A stretch of 64,000 nt of DNA, from the NCBI RefSeq assembly GCF_016698665.1, contig NZ_CP068046.1, forward strand, positions 2,914,001 through 2,978,000. The letters are read 5' to 3'. This document shows, one piece after another, positions 40,685-50,879 of the stretch (its first letter is position 1; each line of letters begins with the position of its first letter). The stretch is from Devosia rhizoryzae. GTDB lineage: Bacteria; Pseudomonadota; Alphaproteobacteria; Rhizobiales; Devosiaceae. Made by a program: the position numbers and the translations under genes. The notes below the pieces were generated by a model that worked only from the letters and a program-made list of their open reading frames with translations, ran no database searches and had not been told where the DNA came from.

Positions 40685-40763
40685 AGACCTCATCCTGAGC
40701 CTGTCGAAGGACGAGGTCTGTGCCCACCGACCTCGTGGTTCGACAAGCTCACCATGAGGTCTA
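40685..40763. repeat. Inverted repeat between trpF and trpB, CCTCATCCTGAG family
   Basis: Left arm AGACCTCATCCTGAGCCTGT runs on through CGAAGGACGAGGTCT (40685-40719). Right arm ACCTCGTGGTTCGACAAGCT runs on through CACCATGAGGTCT (40730-40763). The arms are ~34-nt near-perfect complements with a 10-nt centre and would form a long hairpin. The same family as 3580-3701 but with a shorter core. Confidence 0.85.
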
Positions 40764-40771
40764 CGGTAAAT

Positions 40772-41422
40772 CTATCCTGCTGCCTTGGCGTTTCGGATGA
40801 ACGCTTCAATCAGCTTCTTGTTCTTGACGCCCGGCGCCGTCTCGACGCCCGACGACACATCGACGCCAAATGGCGGCCGCACGGTGCGAATGGCTTCGGC
40901 CACGTTGTCCGGCGTCAGGCCACCCGAAAGCATGAAGGGCACCGAAGGGTCAAGGCCTCCGAGCAGGCTCCAGTCGAAGGCCTCGCCCAGTCCGCCCGGC
41001 CGGTCCGCATTCTTGGGTGGCTTGGCGTCCAGCAGGATACGGTCGGCAACGTCGAGGAAAGCTGCGACATGGGCGACGTCATCGGCCGAGCCGATCGGCA
41101 GCGCCTTCATGATCTGCGTGCCGGCTTCCGCCCTGATCGCTTCTACACGATGCGGTGTTTCGGGTCCGTGCAGCTGGATCCAGTCCGGACCAAGCGCTGC
41201 AACTTCGGCGACGCAGGAATTGTCCGGATTGACCAAGAGCACGCAGCTTTCCACCTGGCCGCGGGCTGCCGAGATCAGACCACCAAGGTCTTCGATCGAT
41301 ACGTGGCGCGGCGAGCGCATGAAGTGGACGAAGCCGACCATGTCGGCGCCGGCCTCGATGGCGGCATCGAGAAGGTCGAGCGTCTTGATACCGCAGATTT
41401 TGACGATAACCGGGTCGGCCAT
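40772..41422 (-). CDS. trpF: Phosphoribosylanthranilate isomerase
   Basis: 216-residue TIM-barrel enzyme of tryptophan synthesis. The catalytic Cys is in VKICGIKTLDLLDAA and the Asp in ILLDAKPP; FMLSGGLTPDNV and GVDVSSGVETAPGVKN are the phosphate-binding ends. The start is MADPVIVKICG; an upstream Met five codons earlier is possible. It lies ahead of trpB but the two are separated by a long inverted repeat, so expression of trpF and trpBA may be uneven. The other trp genes are not in the window. Confidence 0.96.
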   Translation of the reverse strand: MADPVIVKICGIKTLDLLDAAIEAGADMVGFVHFMRSPRHVSIEDLGGLISAARGQVESCVLLVNPDNSCVAEVAALGPDWIQLHGPETPHRVEAIRAEAGTQIMKALPIGSADDVAHVAAFLDVADRILLDAKPPKNADRPGGLGEAFDWSLLGGLDPSVPFMLSGGLTPDNVAEAIRTVRPPFGVDVSSGVETAPGVKNKKLIEAFIRNAKAAG

Positions 41423-41473
41423 GGGGCTCGGGCTCAAGGGGTCACGTAAGCGTAGCAGAAAACGGCAAAAAGG

Positions 41474-41833
41474 TCAGCGCAGTTCTAGCACATCATCCAC
41501 TTCGCTCAGCGTTGAAACGCTGGTAGTGCCAGTGGCGCGGCGCTGCTTGTCGAGCTCCTGCGTCAGCTGATGGGCCTCGCGCCGCCAGTGCCGCTCGCGC
41601 TTGCGGTGCTGTCCTTGCGCAAACCAGGTCGCAATACCGCCCAGCAGCACGCCGATCAGCAGCACCACAAACAGCACCACGAAGAGCGGAATGCCATAGC
41701 CGGCGGTGGGGTCAAGCGGGGCGACGAAGGGATTGACGTTGACCGTCACCAGCTGCCGATTGGCCAGGGCGAAGGCAATCAGCAGCGCGCAGAAGGGAAC
41801 AAGGACCAGCCAGCCGACGATTTTCTTTGCCAT
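41474..41833 (-). CDS. lapA: LapA-domain (DUF1049) membrane protein
   Basis: 119-residue inner-membrane protein with two transmembrane helices (about 5-25 and 46-70) and a charged cytoplasmic tail (QHRKRERHWRREAHQLTQEL) likely to be a coiled coil. FALANRQLVTVNVNPF is the typical LapA/DUF1049 turn. In enterobacteria LapA works with LapB in controlling LpxC and lipopolysaccharide; no lapB is adjacent here, and the family role in alphaproteobacteria is not settled. It follows ihfB with a 32-base gap, a common neighbour pair. Confidence 0.8.
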   Translation of the reverse strand: MAKKIVGWLVLVPFCALLIAFALANRQLVTVNVNPFVAPLDPTAGYGIPLFVVLFVVLLIGVLLGGIATWFAQGQHRKRERHWRREAHQLTQELDKQRRATGTTSVSTLSEVDDVLELR

Positions 41834-41865
41834 ACCGTATCCTAGACGCGCCGACGACGATCCGC

Positions 41866-42150
41866 TCAGGACGAGCGGTTGAGCCGCTCGCGGATTTCCT
41901 TGCCGGCCTTGAATTGGGGAACGTACTTTTCACCCACGTCAACCTGTTCGCCGGTGCGCGGGTTCCGGCCGACGCGGGCCGGGCGATTTTTGACCGAGAA
42001 GGCGCCGAAGCCGCGAAGCTCCACCCGGTCGCCGCGGGCCATGGCATCGCCGATCTCGTCGAGGATGGCGTTGACGATGTTCTCGATGTCACGCTGGAAC
42101 AGGTGCGGGTTTTCCGCCGCGAGCTTTTCGACAAGTTCCGACTTGATCAT
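41866..42150 (-). CDS. ihfB: Integration host factor subunit beta
   Basis: 94-residue DNA-bending protein that pairs with IHF-alpha. Start [21 protein letters not shown] is normal for IhfB; GGAG stands five bases upstream, and the longer open frame is rejected. The beta-arm region is [26 protein letters not shown], with the Pro that intercalates DNA. IHF commonly assists sigma-54 promoters, so it may connect with rpoN at 59.7 kb. Located downstream of rpsA as in most proteobacteria, but separated from it here by an acetyltransferase gene. Confidence 0.95.
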   Translation of the reverse strand: MIKSELVEKLAAENPHLFQRDIENIVNAILDEIGDAMARGDRVELRGFGAFSVKNRPARVGRNPRTGEQVDVGEKYVPQFKAGKEIRERLNRSS

Positions 42151-42251
42151 CCAAGGCTCCGCCGTTTCCTCCGCCCCATCGAAAGAGGCCGGGCCAACCT
42201 GCCAAAGCGCGCTCAAAGCGTCAAGCAAAACAGGGGCTTCTAGCCGCTAAA

Positions 42252-42761
42252 CTACGGCAGGCGCTTGATCATATAGCGCGCGTCGGCCTCATAGCCATGG
42301 AGCTTTTCGGCCAGGTCGGGCCGCTTCTCGACTTCAAAGCCGAGCTTTTCCCAAAAGGGGCGCGACTTGTTGACCGCAACAAGGCTCATGGTCGCAAAAT
42401 TCTTGACCGCCGCATGCTTGGTCAGCGCAGCGACGATGCCTTTGGCCGAGCCCAGGCCGCGGGTCAGCGGCAGCAGCGCCAGATCGTGAATATAGTAGGT
42501 GTCCGGTGTCTCCGGCAGCGCACCCAGAAGCGTATTGAGCGGCGGCAGGTCACCCAGGCGCCAGGGATGGCTCAGCACATAGCCTGCGGGCTTTTCGTTG
42601 ACCTCGAGCAGGTAGCAGCCGTTGTGGTAGAGCGCGTATTTTTCCGCCAAAACCTCGACCGACTCGAAGAAGCCGGGATGTACCTTACCGGCAATGGTCG
42701 AGACGGCGTCGATGTCGTAGCCCGACATGGCCCGCCAGGCGACGTCACGAAACTGGATCAT
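42252..42761 (-). CDS. GNAT family N-acetyltransferase
   Basis: 169-residue acetyltransferase. The acetyl-CoA loop is visible in YIHDLALLPLTRGLGSAKGIVAAL, and the C-terminal part has SLVAVNKSRPFWEKLGFE, the usual alpha4-beta7 segment. The start is the ATG at 42761 with GGAAG seven bases before it; ATG 42728 is possible but lacks a ribosome site. The acceptor substrate is unknown. It lies just behind the rpsA terminator, so it may depend on readthrough or its own promoter. Confidence 0.85.
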   Translation of the reverse strand: MIQFRDVAWRAMSGYDIDAVSTIAGKVHPGFFESVEVLAEKYALYHNGCYLLEVNEKPAGYVLSHPWRLGDLPPLNTLLGALPETPDTYYIHDLALLPLTRGLGSAKGIVAALTKHAAVKNFATMSLVAVNKSRPFWEKLGFEVEKRPDLAEKLHGYEADARYMIKRLP

Positions 42762-42774
42762 GGGCGGCTTCCAT

Positions 42775-42805
42775 AAAAACGACCCGCACCATGTGGCGCG
42801 GGTCG
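42775..42805 (-). terminator. Rho-independent terminator of rpsA
   Basis: On the minus strand CGACCCGC and GCGGGTCG form a perfect 8-bp stem (42798-42805 with 42780-42787) with a 10-nt loop, followed by TTTTT. It lies 26 bases after the rpsA stop and only 14 bases before the next start codon. Confidence 0.88.
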
Positions 42806-42830
42806 AAAATGTCGTCAACGCAAGAGCGCT

Positions 42831-44555
<1,725 letters not shown>

Positions 44556-44613
44556 ACGTATTTCTCCGTTGCGCCGGTGGTTGGGTGGTTAAATCCTGCC
44601 GGAAGCCGGGTCC

Positions 44614-44635
44614 GCCTTGGCAAAAACACCAAGGC
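44614..44635 (-). promoter_or_regulatory. Leader hairpin upstream of rpsA
   Basis: GCCTTGG (44614-44620) and CCAAGGC (44629-44635) form a perfect 7-bp stem with an A-rich 8-nt loop, about 59 bases before the rpsA TTG. S1 of enterobacteria represses its own translation through leader structure; a similar role here is inference. Confidence 0.45.
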
Positions 44636-44747
44636 CGGCGCACGGAGCACCGCTTCTTGAGCAGGAGGATGGGGTAGTCTTTTGTTCCGGGCCATCGAAG
44701 AGGCTGAGCGTCGTGACGCCGGCGCACAAGGAGGAAATTAGGAAGCG

Positions 44748-45389
44748 TCAGCCCCCTGCCTTGAGCGCCATGGTCCGATCGACGATCGCGATGGCAGCGC
44801 GGAGTGCGGCCTCAATATCCAAAAGCGTCGTATCTAGCAAGTGCGCGTCTTGCGCCTGATAGAAGCCGCCATGGGGATTAAGCATGTCGCGGGCATCCCG
44901 CTCTTCTATCTGGTGATAGAGCGCATAGCGATCAACCACCTCTCCGCGCTTTTCGAGCTGCCTTGCCCGGCGCTCCATACGGGCCTTACTGTCGGCGCGG
45001 ATAAAGAGTTTCACATCGGCATCGGGGCAGATCACGGTGCCGATATCGCGGCCATCGAGGACGGCACCATTGGGGTTCTGGGCGAACTGGCGCTGAAAAT
45101 CAAAGAGCGCTTTACGCACATCGGCGATGACCGCCACCTTGCTGGCCAAGACGCCGGTTTCGGCGGAGGTCAGCGCTTCGATATCGCCAAGCTGGGTGGC
45201 ATCGAGCGCGCGCGCCGCGGCAATGGCAGCGGCTTCAAACATCGTGCTGTCCATATAGGTCGCGACGGCCAGTCCCACGGCGCGGTAGAGCAGCCCCGTA
45301 TCGAGGTGCGGCAGGCCATAATGACGCGCGAGCCCGGTGGCGAGCGTGCCCTTGCCCGAGGCGGCAGGTCCGTCGACGGCGATGATCAT
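44748..45389 (-). CDS. cmk: Cytidylate kinase
   Basis: 213-residue (d)CMP kinase. P-loop AVDGPAASGKGTLATGLA begins at residue 4; DTGLLYRAVG and LDGRDIGTVICPDADVKLFI are the nucleotide and CMP-binding blocks; HQIEERDARDMLNPHGG is the lid region. GGGAG stands seven bases before the ATG. It is upstream of rpsA on the same strand. In many Rhizobiales aroA lies immediately ahead of cmk, but here the upstream sequence holds only a promoter-sized gap and a divergent gene. Confidence 0.96.
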   Translation of the reverse strand: MIIAVDGPAASGKGTLATGLARHYGLPHLDTGLLYRAVGLAVATYMDSTMFEAAAIAAARALDATQLGDIEALTSAETGVLASKVAVIADVRKALFDFQRQFAQNPNGAVLDGRDIGTVICPDADVKLFIRADSKARMERRARQLEKRGEVVDRYALYHQIEERDARDMLNPHGGFYQAQDAHLLDTTLLDIEAALRAAIAIVDRTMALKAGG

Positions 45390-45577
45390 GGCTTGGCTCC
45401 CCGCTGGCTCCCCCAAGGCGATAGCGGGGTGCGGCAGGGAGGGCAAGGGGCAGCATCGGCGCGAAAGCCCATGCATTTTGCGTTTGACAGGGCTGGGCTT
45501 TGACCATAACCGAAGCGACCGAAACGGGCGCCGCGGCACTGGTGCGCCCGCACTTTTCCCAAGACGAGGCATGAGAA

Positions 45578-45976
45578 ATGGCCAACGAGCGCGGTACCAA
45601 GCGGACCGATCCCGACACCGGCAAGAAATTCTACGACCTCAACCTGGACCCGATCGTCTCGCCCTATACCGGCAAGAGCTATCCGCGGTCCTTCTTCGAG
45701 CAGATCAGCGGCAAGGCCGGCCCGGCCACTGCCCGCAAGATCGATGACGAAGACGAGACCGAAGAAGAAGAAGTCGAAGACGTCGCAGCACCCGAAATGG
45801 TCAGCCTCGAAGAGGCCGATGCCGAAGAGGCAGGCGATGACGAAGTGCCAGATGACGTCGAAGACGTCGAGGTCGACGAAGAGCTCGGCGACGACGAGGA
45901 AGACGTGTTCCTCGAAGAAGACGAAGACGAGGACGACGGCCTCGGTTTTGAAGTCGGCGACGACGAAGACCGCTGA
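45578..45976 (+). CDS. TIGR02300 family acidic protein
   Basis: 132-residue protein of the alphaproteobacterial TIGR02300 family (FYDLN acid domain). The N-terminus has the invariant RGTKRTDPDTGKKFYDLNLD and SPYTGKSYPRSFFE. From residue ~56 to the end the sequence is dominated by Glu and Asp (about half of all residues), so it is very acidic and probably disordered. Function is unknown; it is nearly universal in the order and often lies beside a tRNA-Ala, as here. Confidence 0.92.
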   Translation: MANERGTKRTDPDTGKKFYDLNLDPIVSPYTGKSYPRSFFEQISGKAGPATARKIDDEDETEEEEVEDVAAPEMVSLEEADAEEAGDDEVPDDVEDVEVDEELGDDEEDVFLEEDEDEDDGLGFEVGDDEDR

Positions 45977-45994
45977 TTTCGTTAACGAATTCGT

Positions 45995-46017
45995 ACCGGG
46001 CAGGCTCTCTGCCCGGT
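45995..46017. terminator. Hairpin after the TIGR02300 gene
   Basis: ACCGGGCAG (45995-46003) and CTGCCCGGT (46009-46017) form a perfect 9-bp stem with loop GCTCT, 19 bases past the stop. There is no T tract on plus, so termination efficiency is doubtful. Confidence 0.45.
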
Positions 46018-46117
46018 GCGCCAAAAAAGTGTCATTTAGGCACTTGCACCCGGGCGGATCATCCAATAGGTTCCGCCTCGCTTCGGACGGGTTAGCCCTT
46101 CCGGAACCCAAAAAGAT

Positions 46118-46192
<75 letters not shown>

Positions 46193-46193
<1 letters not shown>

Positions 46194-46272
46194 GCCTTCG
46201 CTGCGTTGCAGCTTCGGCTAGGCAAGCCTTAGAGGCTGCCACGAAGCTCGCGGACTTATAGAAGCGAAGGCT
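46193..46272. repeat. Inverted repeat arms flanking the tRNA-Ala 3' region
   Basis: AGCCTTCGCT (46193-46202) and AGCGAAGGCT (46263-46272) are exact 10-base complements 60 bases apart. The left arm starts on the terminal A of the tRNA CCA. The spacer carries further partial complementarity (GAAGCT/AGCTTC). Confidence 0.6.
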
Positions 46273-46319
46273 GTCTCGTAGAAGTTGCGCAGCAACGACG
46301 GCGGACGACGACCGAAATT

Positions 46320-46608
46320 TCAGTTTAGCTCTTCTGGCCATCTCCTTGCCGTGTGGACCACCGCAAGTATCTCGACTTGTTCGGTTACACGGTAAGCGAC
46401 GATGTAGGGTAGGTCGCTAAAGACGAACTCTCTTGTGCCTGACAGCCGTCCCTAGTCGACCCGCCATGGGACTTGCTCCCAATGCTTGAGTGCGTCGGAA
46501 AAGCTCGGCCGATAATCGATACGCAGCTGATGGACTGTCTTGCGCAACATAGTCTTGGATTTCATCCAGATGCGCCAATGCAGCACGCGTCCAGATGACC
46601 CGAATTAT
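46320..46608 (-). pseudogene. ParE/RelE-type toxin, start codon lost and frameshifted
   Basis: Conceptual translation gives a ~95-residue ParE/RelE toxin in two frames: IRVIWTRAALAHLDEIQDYV and PSAAYRLSAELFRRTQALGA in the first, then SGTREFVFSDLPYIVAYRV and VEILAVVHTARRWPEELN one frame over. The frames meet at a GGG run (46450-46452); removing one G joins them. The expected ATG overlapping the antitoxin stop reads ATA. One base change (ATGA to ATAA) would explain both the lost start and the antitoxin TAA stop. Thus two independent lesions inactivate it. The antitoxin upstream is intact. Confidence 0.85.
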
Positions 46609-46841
46609 TCCGTGCGATACTTATTGACGACGCGATCGACCTCATCGTCGGTCGCAAAGCGCTCTTCCCGAGCGTCGGCCAGTCCGGCGGCCACCTTTTC
46701 CAAAAAACGTTCCTGCCACTCAAGAGAATGGCCGTTTTCCAAGGCGTCGACGACGATTTGCTCGACCGTCAGATTGGTACGGGCTGCAATGGCCGCCACG
46801 CGCCCTTGAGTTTCTTCGGACAGATTTAGAGCCATAGTCAT
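46605..46841 (-). CDS. ParD-like antitoxin
   Basis: 78-residue small protein, first gene of a type II toxin-antitoxin pair. The N-terminal LNLSEETQGRVAAIAARTNL fits a ribbon-helix-helix DNA-binding fold and the acidic, helical C-terminal half (ERFATDDEVDRVVNKYRTE) is the part that would wrap the toxin. The frame is intact although the partner is a pseudogene. M1 or M3 may start it; no good ribosome site is visible for either. Family naming (ParD/CopG-like) is tentative. Confidence 0.75.
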   Translation of the reverse strand: MTMALNLSEETQGRVAAIAARTNLTVEQIVVDALENGHSLEWQERFLEKVAAGLADAREERFATDDEVDRVVNKYRTE

Positions 46842-46882
46842 GGCGCGAATATGCCACTAGGCCCTAGCTAATCGCAAGCGTC

Positions 46883-47068
46883 TCACTTCTTCGCTTCGCC
46901 TGCTGCCTTGTCATCGGCGCGCTCGGCCATCAGCATTTCGATGGCGCGGAACCAGTAGTCCTTTTCTTTGCCGAACGGGCGGCCGTCGTCTTCCCAAAGG
47001 TGGTAAGCGGCCTTACGGACGTTTTGTTCGAAATCCATGTCGACGAATTTTTCGGTGTCCTCATACAT
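46883..47068 (-). CDS. DUF2934 domain protein
   Basis: 61-residue protein. The start was placed at the ATG giving MYEDTEKFVDMDFEQN with GGAG seven bases upstream; the longer frame is not supported. The core VRKAAYHLWEDDGRPFGKEKDYWFRAIEML is the DUF2934 pattern (R-AY-LWE--G-P-G----W--A), seen in many Rhizobiales proteins of unknown function. A Lys/Ala-rich tail follows. It stands alone between the antitoxin gene and a divergent glycosylase gene. Confidence 0.8.
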   Translation of the reverse strand: MYEDTEKFVDMDFEQNVRKAAYHLWEDDGRPFGKEKDYWFRAIEMLMAERADDKAAGEAKK

Positions 47069-47180
47069 GACGCTTCTCCATTCTTGATCGTGAAACGCTA
47101 GCACGGTTCTTCCGTATCCATAGCTGACATGGGTTATTTGCGCAGTCGGTTGACGGCATGGGGAGCCCTGCTCATGCTGC

Positions 47181-48353
47181 ATGCCTCCAATGGATCGCCT
47201 CGTGACCCGCAAACCTCTTGTCATTACTCAAAAACAAGCGCGCGCCATCTGGATGCGGGCGCAGCGGCTCGATAGTTTCGAGCCATTCGGCGCAGGGCCT
47301 GAAGCGGCGCAGGCTGCGATCGCTCATCTGGGCTATTTGCAGATCGACACCATCAATGTGATCGAACGCTGCCACCACCACATTCTTTATTCGCGCATTC
47401 CGAGCTATCGCCGCTCGGACCTGGCGCATCTGCAAAGCGCTGAGAAGTCGGTCTTCGAATATTGGACGCACGCGCTGAGCTATGTCCCGACGGCCGACTT
47501 TTCGTTTTTCGTGCCGGCGATGAAGCGCTATCGCGACAATCCCAGCGCCTGGTTCGGCTCGGTGACCACGAGGGAAGTCAGCGCCATGACCAGGCGGCTG
47601 AAAACCGAAGGCGCGCTGTCGATTCGCGACATCGATGACGATGAGCTTGTCGACAAGAACCACCCCTGGGCCAGCCGCAAACCGTCAAAACGCGTGCTGC
47701 AGCTGATGTTCTACCAAGGGCTTGTGACCATCTCGGCACGCGAAGGCATGCTCAAGACCTATGAGCTCACCGGTCGCCATTTCGGCTGGGACGCCTTCCC
47801 AAGAGCCGCAACCGAGCGGCAGATCACCGCATACCTGCTTGACCGCGCCTTGCGCAGCCAGGGGCTGGTCAGCCTCGATTCCATCTGCCACCTCAATGCG
47901 CCTGCCAAAGCGGCTGTGCTTGAGCTTATCGAGTCGCGCGTCAAACGGCGCCTGCTTGTTCCGGTCACGGTAGAGGGCGCTGACAAGACGCCACATTGGG
48001 CTGAACCTGCCACGCTCGACTGGGCGGGGGTCGAGGCCTCCAACCGCGTCCATATCCTTTCGCCCTTTGATCCGCTGATCATCCAGCGCAAGCGGCTGAA
48101 GCTTATGTTCGGCTATGACCATGTCTTTGAAGCCTATGTGCCGGCTGCCAAGCGACGCTTCGGCTATTTCGCCCTGCCGGTGCTGGTGGACGACCGGGTC
48201 GTGGCAGTAGCTGACCTCAAGACCGACCGCGCCGCGGGCAAGCTCTTGCAACAACGATGGACATGGCTTGAGGAGCTCGGAGCCGAAGTACGAACGGCAA
48301 TCAAAGCCGAGCTCGGGCGATTTGAACGCTTTCAACTGGACCGCTCGGCATAA
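47181..48353 (+). CDS. YcaQ/AlkX-like winged-helix DNA glycosylase
   Basis: 390-residue member of the HTH_42 (AlkZ/YcaQ) family of DNA glycosylases that remove bulky or cross-linked bases. The catalytic motif is Q54-I-D56 in [20 protein letters not shown]; the QxD form is that of the YcaQ/AlkX branch, while Streptomyces AlkZ has QxQ. Three winged-helix repeats and a C-terminal beta domain ([25 protein letters not shown]) follow. The start is uncertain: ATG at 47181 lacks a close ribosome site; ATG at 47190 is the next choice. Substrate range is inferred from family only. Confidence 0.88.
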   Translation: MPPMDRLVTRKPLVITQKQARAIWMRAQRLDSFEPFGAGPEAAQAAIAHLGYLQIDTINVIERCHHHILYSRIPSYRRSDLAHLQSAEKSVFEYWTHALSYVPTADFSFFVPAMKRYRDNPSAWFGSVTTREVSAMTRRLKTEGALSIRDIDDDELVDKNHPWASRKPSKRVLQLMFYQGLVTISAREGMLKTYELTGRHFGWDAFPRAATERQITAYLLDRALRSQGLVSLDSICHLNAPAKAAVLELIESRVKRRLLVPVTVEGADKTPHWAEPATLDWAGVEASNRVHILSPFDPLIIQRKRLKLMFGYDHVFEAYVPAAKRRFGYFALPVLVDDRVVAVADLKTDRAAGKLLQQRWTWLEELGAEVRTAIKAELGRFERFQLDRSA

Positions 48354-48412
48354 AGCCGCCTTTCCAGCCTCTCGTCGCCGCGCTAGAACCCCAGCCGCGA
48401 CTGGGGACAGCT

Positions 48413-49720
48413 ATGGCCACCTATACCGATATTGCTCGCCGGGTTTACAACCATACCTGGAAGCTCGATCCGATCATCCGCAGCCTGCTGGACACCGATT
48501 TCTATAAGCTCTTGATGTTGCAAATGATCTGGGGGCTTTATCCCAAGGTCGAGGCGACCTTTTCGCTGATCAATCGAACGAAATCCGTACGGCTCGCCGA
48601 AGAGATCGATATCGACGAGCTGCGTGCTCAGCTCGATCACTGCCGTAGCTTGCGCTTTTCCAAGAAGGAAATGATCTGGCTGGCCGGTAATACTTTTTAT
48701 GGCAGCAAGCAGATTTTCCAGCCCGGTTTTCTGCGCTGGCTCGAAAACTACCAGCTGCCGGAATACCGGCTAGAGAAGCGCGACGGGCAGTATATCCTTG
48801 AATTTCCAGGGCTTTGGGTCGACACTACGATGTGGGAAATTCCGGCGCTTGCCATCATCAACGAGCTGCGGTCGCGGGCAGCGATGAAGCGTTACGGGCC
48901 GTTCACGCTCGACGTGCTTTACGCCCGCGCCAAGGCGCGGATGTGGGAAAAAGTCGAGCGGTTGCAAAAGCTTCCGGACCTCAAGATCTCCGATTTCGGC
49001 ACCCGCCGCCGCCATTCGTTTTTGTGGCAGAGGTGGTGCGTAGAAGCGCTGAAAGAAGGGATCGGTGACAGCTTTACCGGCACCTCAAACGTCAAATTGG
49101 CTATGGATAGCGACCTTGAAGCGCTCGGCACCAATGCGCATGAACTGCCCATGGTGCTGGCTGCTCTTGCCCGCTCCGACGATGAGCTGCGCGAAGCGCC
49201 CTATCGCGTCCTCCAGGACTGGAAGAGCTACTACGGCGGCAACTTGCTGATCGTCTTGCCGGACGCCTTCGGCACCGATGCGTTCTTGCGCAATGCGCCC
49301 GACTGGGTGGCCGACTGGACCGGCTTCCGTCCGGACTCGGCGCCAGCGATCGAAGGGGGCGAACGCATCATCGAGTTCTGGAAGTCGCGTGGCCGCGACC
49401 CGCGCGAGAAGCTGCTGATTTTTTCCGACGGGCTCGACGTCGACATGATCGAGGAAGCCTATATCCACTTCGATGGCAAGGTGCGCATGAGCTTTGGCTG
49501 GGGCACCAATCTCACCAATGATTTCGAAGATTGCGCGCCCGAGCCCAATCCGGGCCTCTCACCCATCTCCATCGTCGCCAAGGTCAGCGAGGCCAATGGA
49601 CGCCCGGCGGTCAAGCTTTCCGACAATCCCGCCAAAGCGACGGGCACGCCGGACGATATCGCGCGCTATCTGCGTATCTTCGGCGATCAGGGACGAGTGG
49701 AGCACGCCGTCCGCGTCTAG
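48413..49720 (+). CDS. pncB: Nicotinate phosphoribosyltransferase
   Basis: 435-residue enzyme of the NAD salvage pathway, converting nicotinate and PRPP to nicotinate mononucleotide with ATP hydrolysis. [16 protein letters not shown] is the N-terminal signature, [12 protein letters not shown] the PRPP-binding segment, and [10 protein letters not shown] contains H243, the residue that is phosphorylated in this family. [14 protein letters not shown] and [10 protein letters not shown] complete the barrel. Length is typical. No nearby NAD genes. Confidence 0.96.
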   Translation: MATYTDIARRVYNHTWKLDPIIRSLLDTDFYKLLMLQMIWGLYPKVEATFSLINRTKSVRLAEEIDIDELRAQLDHCRSLRFSKKEMIWLAGNTFYGSKQIFQPGFLRWLENYQLPEYRLEKRDGQYILEFPGLWVDTTMWEIPALAIINELRSRAAMKRYGPFTLDVLYARAKARMWEKVERLQKLPDLKISDFGTRRRHSFLWQRWCVEALKEGIGDSFTGTSNVKLAMDSDLEALGTNAHELPMVLAALARSDDELREAPYRVLQDWKSYYGGNLLIVLPDAFGTDAFLRNAPDWVADWTGFRPDSAPAIEGGERIIEFWKSRGRDPREKLLIFSDGLDVDMIEEAYIHFDGKVRMSFGWGTNLTNDFEDCAPEPNPGLSPISIVAKVSEANGRPAVKLSDNPAKATGTPDDIARYLRIFGDQGRVEHAVRV

Positions 49721-49883
49721 ACTGCGGCTACGCACCAGATTCGCCACACTAAAAATTGGGGATGGCAAGCGGGAACTTTTCGGCATCTTGCATTATGTCG
49801 AGAAACCTAAGCAGGTTCCCGCCGTTAAGGCGTGGTGAACCACCATGTGCCAATCTGGCTCTTGGGGGCTCCCCGGAGCCAAT

Positions 49884-50141
49884 ATGACTTTCGAATTGAT
49901 TGATATCGCCTTGGCAGAGCGCCAGGTGCATGCGCGGCTACCCGACCGTATGACGGGCAAGGTGCGCGCCGTCCTCACTGAAACGATCGGCGAACAGCAA
50001 TACCGGCACGAATTGCTGCTGCCGGTCTGGGTGGATACCCATGCGGGCATGAGCGACGAAGACATCGACCTCGGCTTGATGGTCAAAGCCGCCGACATTG
50101 TCGGCCGCCTCAAGCAGACTCTGGGCCGGCCGGCGGCTTAG
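49884..50141 (+). CDS. Small hypothetical protein
   Basis: 85-residue protein not recognised. The start was placed at the ATG giving MTFELIDIALAERQVHARLP, with GGAG five bases upstream; an earlier ATG 13 codons before lacks support. No signal peptide, membrane segment or Cys. The C-terminal half (THAGMSDEDIDLGLMVKAADIVGRL) looks helical and acidic. G+C and codon use match neighbours, so it is probably real. The TAG stop shares TTAG with the stop of the convergent small gene. Confidence 0.6.
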   Translation: MTFELIDIALAERQVHARLPDRMTGKVRAVLTETIGEQQYRHELLLPVWVDTHAGMSDEDIDLGLMVKAADIVGRLKQTLGRPAA

Positions 50142-50314
50142 CCGAGCCGCGCCAGCCGCGCAGCAGCGGAAGGCTGGTGCCGATAGGCGGGTGCGACGGC
50201 AAAGTGGCGCGCTCGTGCCATCAACCGCTCCTCGCGCAGCCGCTTCTCATCGCGCACGAACCACAGCACGGTGGTAGCGACGATCGCCCAGATTGCCAGC
50301 AGTTCCCAAGCCAT
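50138..50314 (-). CDS. Small single-pass membrane protein
   Basis: 58-residue protein. The ATG (MAWELLAIWAIVATTVLWFV) has AAGGAG five bases upstream, a strong start signal. Residues 4-20 form one transmembrane helix, followed by a basic cytoplasmic tail (RDEKRLREERLMARARH). No family recognised. It ends in the TTAG shared with the convergent gene, so there is no intergenic space. Confidence 0.6.
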   Translation of the reverse strand: MAWELLAIWAIVATTVLWFVRDEKRLREERLMARARHFAVAPAYRHQPSAAARLARLG

Positions 50315-50402
50315 GACGTGCTCCTTTTTCAGGCGTGTCATAGCTAACGGGAAGTTAACGCCAAAGCGGGTTCACCAGTTAAGGCTAACGCCTAAACTTG
50401 GA

Positions 50403-50843
50403 TCATTTCTGCCCAGGCTTGGTGCCGAGCGGCACGGCATAAAGTTCGAGCCGGTGATCGATAAGCTTATAGCCCAACCGCTTGGCGATCACTTCCTGGA
50501 TGGCTTCGATTTCCTCGTTGCGGAACTCGATAACCTTGCCGGTGCGGATATCGATCAGATGGTCATGGTGCTCGTCGGGGATGAGTTCGAAGCGGGCGCG
50601 GCCATCCTTGAAATCATGCTTGGTGACGAGCCCGGCCTCTTCGAAGAGGTTGACGGTGCGGTAAACCGTCGACAGCGAAATGCGCGGGTCGACGGCCGAA
50701 GCGCGGCGATAAAGCTCTTCCACGTCGGGATGATCGGAAGCGCCTTCGATGATGCGGGCAATGGTGCGGCGCTGGTCGGTCATGCGCATGCCGCGCGCGA
50801 CACAGGCTTCTTCGAGCGTTAGGTCGGAACTGATCTTGCTCAC
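50403..50843 (-). CDS. mur: Fur-family metalloregulator, Mur type
   Basis: 146-residue Fur family regulator. The winged helix contains MTDQRRTIARIIEGASDHPD and ISLSTVYRTVNLFEEAGLV; the metal site has HHDH at 92-95. The structural CxxC pair of E. coli Fur is missing, as in rhizobial Mur. In Rhizobiales this gene acts as the manganese-responsive Mur rather than as an iron regulator; here the name is supported by the Mur-type palindrome upstream of sitA. Third gene of the likely operon tsaB-rimI-mur, 36 bases after rimI; a small GGGT/ACCC hairpin lies in that gap. Confidence 0.9.
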   Translation of the reverse strand: MSKISSDLTLEEACVARGMRMTDQRRTIARIIEGASDHPDVEELYRRASAVDPRISLSTVYRTVNLFEEAGLVTKHDFKDGRARFELIPDEHHDHLIDIRTGKVIEFRNEEIEAIQEVIAKRLGYKLIDHRLELYAVPLGTKPGQK

Positions 50844-50879
50844 ACTATCGCTCCCTAGACGCCGGGTGACCCTTCCGGG

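Noticed and set aside
40653..40727. N-terminal extension of TrpB by 25 codons
   Set aside because: It would translate the inverted repeat ([10 protein letters not shown]). TTG 40652 has a ribosome site and gives the normal N-terminus.
45484..45510. Promoter TTGACA...CATAAC ahead of the TIGR02300 gene
   Set aside because: The -35 is good but the spacing (15 bases) and -10 are poor, so it is not listed as a feature.
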